Below, one piece after another: positions 59,623-64,000 of a stretch of 64,000 nt of DNA; positions within the stretch are counted from its first letter, which is position 1; the number at the start of each line of letters is the position of its first letter. The notes beneath the pieces are model-generated. The model was not told where the DNA came from and made no database searches. It saw nothing but the letters and a program-made list of their open reading frames with translations. Source of the stretch: Streptomyces resistomycificus (GTDB taxonomy: Bacteria > Actinomycetota > Actinomycetes > Streptomycetales > Streptomycetaceae); NCBI RefSeq assembly GCF_001514265.1, contig NZ_KQ948990.1, forward strand, positions 258,320 to 322,319, given 5' to 3'. The position numbers were made by a program, and so were the translations under genes.

Positions 59623-59676
59623 GGCCCGTCCGCGAAAGGGACTCCGTCCTTCGGGAGCGGGTCCCCGGACGTCATG

Positions 59677-59712
59677 AGCCCCGGCCCAGGGGTCAGGTCC
59701 CGGGCCGGGGCT
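59677..59712. terminator. Bidirectional terminator
   Basis: An 11-bp stem AGCCCCGGCCC (59677-59687) with 59702-59712 separates converging galM and beta-glucosidase genes. Confidence 0.75.
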
Positions 59713-59737
59713 GGTCATGCGGGAGGCTCCTCCCTGA

Positions 59738-62167
59738 TCAGACGTTAATCGTCGCGGTGAGTCGGCGGTCCAGGATCGAGCGGCTCACCTGGATCTCGTA
59801 CGAACCCTTCACAAACGACCAGGAGCCCTCCTTCTCGTCCCAGACCTCGAAGGCGCGGCGCGGCAGCTCCACGACGGCTTCGGCGCTCTCGCCGGGGGCC
59901 GCCGTCACGCCCGCGAATCCGGCCAGTCGGCGGGCCGGGCGCTCGGCGTCGGGCTCGCCGGGCGCCAGGTAGACCTGGACGACCTCGCGGCCGGGGCGCG
60001 CGCCGGAGTTGCGGAGGCGGACCCGGACGGTGGTGCCCCGGACCTCGACGGACTCGTAGGTCCAGTCGGTGTAGCCGAGGCCGTGCCCGAAGGGGTACGC
60101 CGGGGTGCGGCCCTCCTTCTCCCAAGCCGGGTAGCCGATGAAGACGCCCTCGCGGTACGGGAGCTCGCCGTCGTCCGGGACGACCTGGGTGACCGGGGCG
60201 TCGGCGAGGCTGCCCCAGGTGCTGGGGAGGCGGCCGCCGGGCTCGTGGGCGCCGGTGAGGACGTCGGCGAGGGCGTCGCCGCCCTCCTGGCCGGGGAACC
60301 AGCCGAGGAGGACCGCGGCGACCTCGTCGCGCCAGGGCAGTTCCACCGGGGAACCGGAGTTGACGACCACGACGGTGTTCGGGTTGGCGGCGGCGACCGC
60401 GCGGACCAGGTCGTCCTGGCGGCCGGGGAGGGCCAGGTCGGTGCGGTCGTAGCCCTCCGACTCGACGCGCTCGGTGGTGGCGACCACGACGACCGCCGTG
60501 TCGGCGGCACGGGCGGCGGCCGCCGCCTCGGCGATCAGCTCGTCGGGGTCGCGCCGGGGGTCCTGGTGGACGAGGGAGAAGGAGATGACCTTCAGCGGGA
60601 GGTTCTCGGGGAGCCGGACGACCTGGGTGAGGGAGACCTCGACGGGGCGGCCCGCGGTGAGTTCGACCTGCGCGCGGGGCTCCGGGGCGCCGAAGAAGGT
60701 GAGGAACGGGTCGTCCTTGGCGGGGCGTTGGACGTCGTCGAAGTACGTGGTGCCGTCGACGCGCAGGGTGAAGTGGCCCAGCCCCTTGACGCCGAAGGTG
60801 TGCCGGCCGGACTCGCGCGGGGTGAAGGTGCCGGTGAGTTCGACGGTGTGGAGGGTGTCGTGGGTGACGCCCTCGGGCAGGTCGGCGCCCATCCACTGGA
60901 GCTGACCGTTGGGGGCCGTGCCCGTGCCGATCACGTCGCCGTCGGCGTCGCGGCACACGGCCCGCAGCTCGAAGCCCTGGTCGGCGACGGCGAGTTCGGT
61001 GTTCGGGTCGGCGCCGACGGCGTAGGTGAGGGTGCCCTCGGGGAGGGCGGCGGTGAGTCCGTCCAGCGGGGAGACGATCCGGGCCGGGAAGACGGTGGCG
61101 GAGCCGCCGCCGAGGACGCGGGCGTCGCGGGCGGCGGCGCCGGCGAGGGCGACCGTGCCCTGCTTCAGGGGCAGGGCGCCGCGCTCGTTGCGTACCAGGA
61201 CGAAGGCGCGGCGCGCGATCTCGCGGGCCAGGGCCTGGCCGTCGACGGGTTCGGGCAGTGCGGTGACGGCCGGCTCGGCGCCCCTCAGGACACCGACCCG
61301 GGCGGCGAGCCGCAGGACGTTGCGTACGGCGTCGTCGACCTTGGCCTCGTCGACCTCGCCGTCCCGCACGGCCCGGGCGAGCGGGTCGCCGTACACGGTC
61401 TGCGGTCCCGGCATGGCGACGTCCAGGCCGCCGTTGACGGCGGCGGTGGTGGAGCGGGCGGCCGTCCAGTCGGAGACGTTGCAGCCGTCGAAGCCCCACT
61501 CGCCCCGCAGGACCTCGTTGACCAGGTGGTGGTGCTCGGTCATCGTCGTGCCGTTGACCGAGTTGTAGGCGGTCATGATGCCCCACGGGTGGGCGTTGGC
61601 GACGATGAACTCGAAGGGCGCCAGGTAGAGCTCGCGCAGGGCGCGCTCGCTCACCACGTTGTTCACCGTGAAGCGGTCGGTCTCGGCGTCGTTGGCGACG
61701 AAGTGCTTGACGGTGGTGCCGACGCCGCCGGACTGGACGCCGCTCACGTACCCGGCGCCGATCCGGCCGGTGAGGTGCGGGTCCTCGCTGTACGCCTCGA
61801 AGTGGCGGCCGCCGAGCGGCGAGCGGTGCAGGTTGACCGTGGGGGCGAGCAGCACGTGGACGCCCTTGCGGCGGGCCTCCTGGGCGAGGAGGGTGCCGGC
61901 GCGGCGGGCCAGCTCGGGGTCCCAGGTGGCGGCCAGCGCGGTCGGGGAGGGGAGCGCCACGGAGGGGTCGTCGGCGGTCCAGCGGACTCCCCGGACGCCG
62001 ATCGGGCCGTCGGACATGACGAGGGAGTCCAGGCCGATCTCCGGCAGGGCGGGCAGGGACCACATGTCCCGGCCGGCCAGGAGGCGGGTCTTGGCGTCCA
62101 GGTCGAGCCTGCCCAGGGCCGCTTCGACGACTGCCTCGGTGTCCGGCGATGTCGGGGTTCCCGCCAT
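59738..62167 (-). CDS. Glycoside hydrolase family 3 beta-glucosidase with PA14 insert
   Basis: The 809-residue enzyme has a GH3 N-terminal barrel with nucleophile Asp233 (GFDGCNVSDW), KHFVANDAETDR, a GH3 C-terminal domain with an inserted PA14 domain (about 390-520: SGRHTFGVKGLGHFTLRVDG), and a Fn3-like end (RVRLRNSGARPGREVVQVYL). No signal peptide, so it is intracellular. GAGGAGG precedes the ATG. The TetR gene is divergent. Confidence 0.94.
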   Translation of the reverse strand: MAGTPTSPDTEAVVEAALGRLDLDAKTRLLAGRDMWSLPALPEIGLDSLVMSDGPIGVRGVRWTADDPSVALPSPTALAATWDPELARRAGTLLAQEARRKGVHVLLAPTVNLHRSPLGGRHFEAYSEDPHLTGRIGAGYVSGVQSGGVGTTVKHFVANDAETDRFTVNNVVSERALRELYLAPFEFIVANAHPWGIMTAYNSVNGTTMTEHHHLVNEVLRGEWGFDGCNVSDWTAARSTTAAVNGGLDVAMPGPQTVYGDPLARAVRDGEVDEAKVDDAVRNVLRLAARVGVLRGAEPAVTALPEPVDGQALAREIARRAFVLVRNERGALPLKQGTVALAGAAARDARVLGGGSATVFPARIVSPLDGLTAALPEGTLTYAVGADPNTELAVADQGFELRAVCRDADGDVIGTGTAPNGQLQWMGADLPEGVTHDTLHTVELTGTFTPRESGRHTFGVKGLGHFTLRVDGTTYFDDVQRPAKDDPFLTFFGAPEPRAQVELTAGRPVEVSLTQVVRLPENLPLKVISFSLVHQDPRRDPDELIAEAAAAARAADTAVVVVATTERVESEGYDRTDLALPGRQDDLVRAVAAANPNTVVVVNSGSPVELPWRDEVAAVLLGWFPGQEGGDALADVLTGAHEPGGRLPSTWGSLADAPVTQVVPDDGELPYREGVFIGYPAWEKEGRTPAYPFGHGLGYTDWTYESVEVRGTTVRVRLRNSGARPGREVVQVYLAPGEPDAERPARRLAGFAGVTAAPGESAEAVVELPRRAFEVWDEKEGSWSFVKGSYEIQVSRSILDRRLTATINV

Positions 62168-62288
62168 GGCGGTGCCTCCTCGTTGAAGTCCGTGCGGTTC
62201 CTCCATCCTGCATCGGTTCCCTGTAGACCGGTAGGTTTTGTTACCTTGACGTTATATTCTGTGAAGTCGGGTGTCGTACGGTGACGGC

Positions 62289-62846
62289 ATGGGCGTGCGA
62301 GTCAGGAGCGAGGAGCGGCGGGCGGCGATCGTCACGGCCGCGCTGGAGGTGATCGCCGAGCGCGGTTACCGGGGCGCGAGCCTCGCGGCGGTGGCCGAGC
62401 GGGTGGGGCTCACCCAGCAGGGACTGCTGCACTACTTCCCGACGAAGGACGCCCTGCTGGTCGCCGTCCTGGAGGAGCGGGACCGCTGGGACGCCTTGCC
62501 GGCCCGGCCGCGGCGGCTGGATCTGCTGGCCTCGCTCGTCGAGTACAACGCGATGCGGCCCGGCATCGTCCAGACCTTCTCGGCACTGCTCGGCGAAAGC
62601 GTCACGGAGGGGCATCCGGCGCGCGGCTACTTCACCGAGCGCTACGCACAGGTGCGGGCGGGCATGGCGGACGTGCTGCGCGCCGAGTACGGCGACCGCC
62701 TCCCGAACGGCCTCACCCCCGAACGCACCGCTCCCCTGCTCGTCGCGGTGATGGACGGGCTGCAGTACCAGTGGCTGCTGGACCCGGACGCGGTCGACAT
62801 GCCGGGCGCCTTCCGGGACTTCCTCACGCTGCTGGGCGAGGGCTGA
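62289..62846 (+). CDS. TetR family regulator
   Basis: The 185-residue protein has an N-terminal HTH (RAAIVTAALEVIAERGYRGA, then VAERVGLTQQGLLHYFPTKD, about 11-55). It is divergent from the GH3 beta-glucosidase gene and probably controls it in response to a sugar. ATG 62289 is preferred over the GTG at 62271. It overlaps the converging RidA gene by 23 bases. Confidence 0.9.
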   Translation: MGVRVRSEERRAAIVTAALEVIAERGYRGASLAAVAERVGLTQQGLLHYFPTKDALLVAVLEERDRWDALPARPRRLDLLASLVEYNAMRPGIVQTFSALLGESVTEGHPARGYFTERYAQVRAGMADVLRAEYGDRLPNGLTPERTAPLLVAVMDGLQYQWLLDPDAVDMPGAFRDFLTLLGEG

Positions 62847-63219
62847 CCGCCGCCACGACCTCGACCTCGATCTGCGCCTCGGGCCGGAACAGCCGGGGCA
62901 CCTCGAAGGTCATGCTGGTGGGCGGCGTCCCGGTGAGGAACTCCCGTCGCACGGCGCCGTATTCATGCAGGCGGCCGATGTCCGTGAGGTAGGTACGGAT
63001 GTTGATGACGTCGGCCAGGGACGCCCCGTGGGCCTTCAGCAGGGCGTCCAGCGTCTCGAAGACGCCACGGCTCTGCTCGGCGAGCGTGGCGCCCTCGGCG
63101 ATCTGGCCGGAGACGAACAACAGGGCGCTGCCGTCGGCGTGTTCGACGCGGGCGACCTGGGAGTAGTAGGGGCTCAGGGGCTGGGGCGCGGAGGCGGGAG
63201 AGCCGAGGGTGATCTGCAT
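62824..63219 (-). CDS. RidA/YjgF family enamine deaminase
   Basis: The 131-residue protein has RidA features: SQVARVEHADGSALLFVSGQ, INIRTYLTDI and EVPRLFRPEAQIEVEVVAAV (conserved Arg and Glu). RidA proteins hydrolyse reactive imines. It ends inside the TetR coding end. Confidence 0.88.
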   Translation of the reverse strand: MQITLGSPASAPQPLSPYYSQVARVEHADGSALLFVSGQIAEGATLAEQSRGVFETLDALLKAHGASLADVINIRTYLTDIGRLHEYGAVRREFLTGTPPTSMTFEVPRLFRPEAQIEVEVVAAVSPRPAA

Positions 63220-63268
63220 GCCGTCGACGCTAGGTCCGGGTCAGGGATGCGACAAGCGAATGTCTAGC

Positions 63269-64000
63269 ATGGCCGCCATGCCGAATCCGCATGTTTCTGC
63301 CGACTGCGCGGCGTCCGACGTCGTGCCGGATCTGTCCACCGTGTGGCTGCGCGTGTTCGTGGAGGTCGCCCGGCACGGTTCGTTCACGGTCGCCGCCAGG
63401 ACGCTCGGCTGGACGCAGTCGGCGGTCTCCCGGCAGGTCTCCTCGCTCGAAGGGGCCCTGGGCGGTGCCCCGTTGTTCGACCGGCTCCCGCGGGGCGTAC
63501 GGCTGACCGAGGCCGGCCGGGTGCTGGTGCCGTACGCGGAGGCCGTCGCCGAGACGCTGCGGGGGGCCGGGCGCGAGCTGGCCGCGCTGCGTGCGGTGGC
63601 CGGTGGCCGACTGCGGTTCGGGGCGTTCGCGACGGCCGACGCGGCGCTGGTGCCGCACGCCCTCGCCGTCTTCCGCACCCGCCATCCCCACGTGGCGGTG
63701 CACCGCGAGGAGGGCTTCACCCCCGCCCTGCTGGAGCGGCTCACCGCCGGCCACCTCGACCTGGCGGTGGTCTCGACGACGAGCGGCGACCTCCCCACGG
63801 CGGCGTACACACTCCACCACCTGCTCGACGAGTCGCTGTACGTCGCCGTCCCGGCCGGTCACCCGCTGGCGGCGGGCCGGGGGCCGGTGCGGCTCGGCCT
63901 GCTCGCCGACGCCGACTGGATCTCCGGCGGCCGCGGCCCGGAGGGCACGCTGCTGGACGCGGCCCTGCGGCAGGGCTTCCGGCCGCGGATCGTGCACGTC
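63269..64000 (+). CDS. LysR family regulator, 3' end cut by window edge
   Basis: The frame starts MAAMPNPHVSADCAASDVVP and has a LysR winged helix (VFVEVARHGSFTVAARTLGW, then SAVSRQVSSLEGALGGAPLF, about 28-70) and part of the periplasmic-binding-like sensor domain. 244 residues are visible with no stop. ATG 63278 is a second possible start. It is divergent from the RidA gene, its possible target. Confidence 0.9.
   Translation, partial: MAAMPNPHVSADCAASDVVPDLSTVWLRVFVEVARHGSFTVAARTLGWTQSAVSRQVSSLEGALGGAPLFDRLPRGVRLTEAGRVLVPYAEAVAETLRGAGRELAALRAVAGGRLRFGAFATADAALVPHALAVFRTRHPHVAVHREEGFTPALLERLTAGHLDLAVVSTTSGDLPTAAYTLHHLLDESLYVAVPAGHPLAAGRGPVRLGLLADADWISGGRGPEGTLLDAALRQGFRPRIVHV

Noticed and set aside
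60083..62284. A 733-residue plus-strand frame opposite the GH3 gene
   Set aside because: Glycine/valine/aspartate-rich composition and full overlap with a recognised enzyme show it is a shadow frame.

Overview
The sequence is high-GC actinomycete DNA and almost certainly comes from a Streptomyces chromosome. The support is a fasR-fabD-fabH-acpP-fabF fatty-acid cluster, a homodimeric-type aceE, DUF3052, DUF3145 and DUF4429 proteins, a terD/terC/terA cluster, frequent GTG starts and AAGGAGA-type ribosome sites. From memory, the block from aceE to fabF follows the gene order of Streptomyces coelicolor; no database was consulted.

The window has two halves. Positions 1 to about 25,608 are the right-hand part of an integrated mobile element whose left end lies outside the window. 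Its tyrosine integrase (24176-25537) ends 71 bases from the 3' end of a tRNA-Val(TAC) gene (25609-25680, minus), which is the probable attachment target. Next to the integrase are a small unknown gene and two divergent XRE regulators around an operator-rich gap, laid out like a lysis-lysogeny or maintenance switch. From about 22,900 leftwards nearly every gene is on the minus strand, in chains coupled by ATGA, GTGA or TGATG overlaps. In transcription order these carry: many short proteins of unknown function; a PD-(D/E)XK exonuclease with a P-loop ATPase (phage-type recombination); a KilAC antirepressor-like protein; a WhiB-like regulator and HTH proteins; an HNH endonuclease; a replication-initiator-like protein whose gene contains repeated TCAGTGAG sites; a run of small zinc-binding proteins; an orphan DNA methyltransferase; and a repeat-rich protein. 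Beyond a bidirectional terminator comes a GntR/UTRA repressor with matching operators on both sides. It probably controls a second operon (4562 to 1) encoding a small HTH protein, an HNH protein, a RapZ-C-terminal-like protein and a DUF2637 membrane protein with long coiled coils. The GntR repressor and DUF2637 protein are what one expects in actinomycete conjugative elements, while the exonuclease/ATPase/antirepressor/initiator set is phage-like, so the element looks mosaic. No capsid, tail, TraB/FtsK or Rep gene is visible in this portion.

From 25,683 to 64,000 the content is ordinary chromosome: a GDGS-repeat envelope protein, a coiled-coil membrane protein, an FmdB zinc ribbon and a DedA protein; the Ter-associated biosynthetic genes (HAD, phosphoribosyltransferase/TRSP protein, HpcH/HpaI-type lyase) next to TerD, TerA, TerC and two more TerD proteins; a peroxiredoxin, DUF3052 and aceE; a potassium channel, DUF4190, an MFS pump with its TetR regulator, a DUF1023 hydrolase and DUF4429; an aldo/keto reductase with its MerR regulator and a textbook MerR-type promoter; GNAT, serine hydrolase and pirin genes; the fatty-acid synthase operon with its activator; DUF3145, an SGNH lipoprotein, galactose mutarotase, a GH3 beta-glucosidase with a divergent TetR regulator, RidA, and a LysR regulator cut by the right edge.

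No rRNA, CRISPR array, riboswitch or insertion sequence was recognised.
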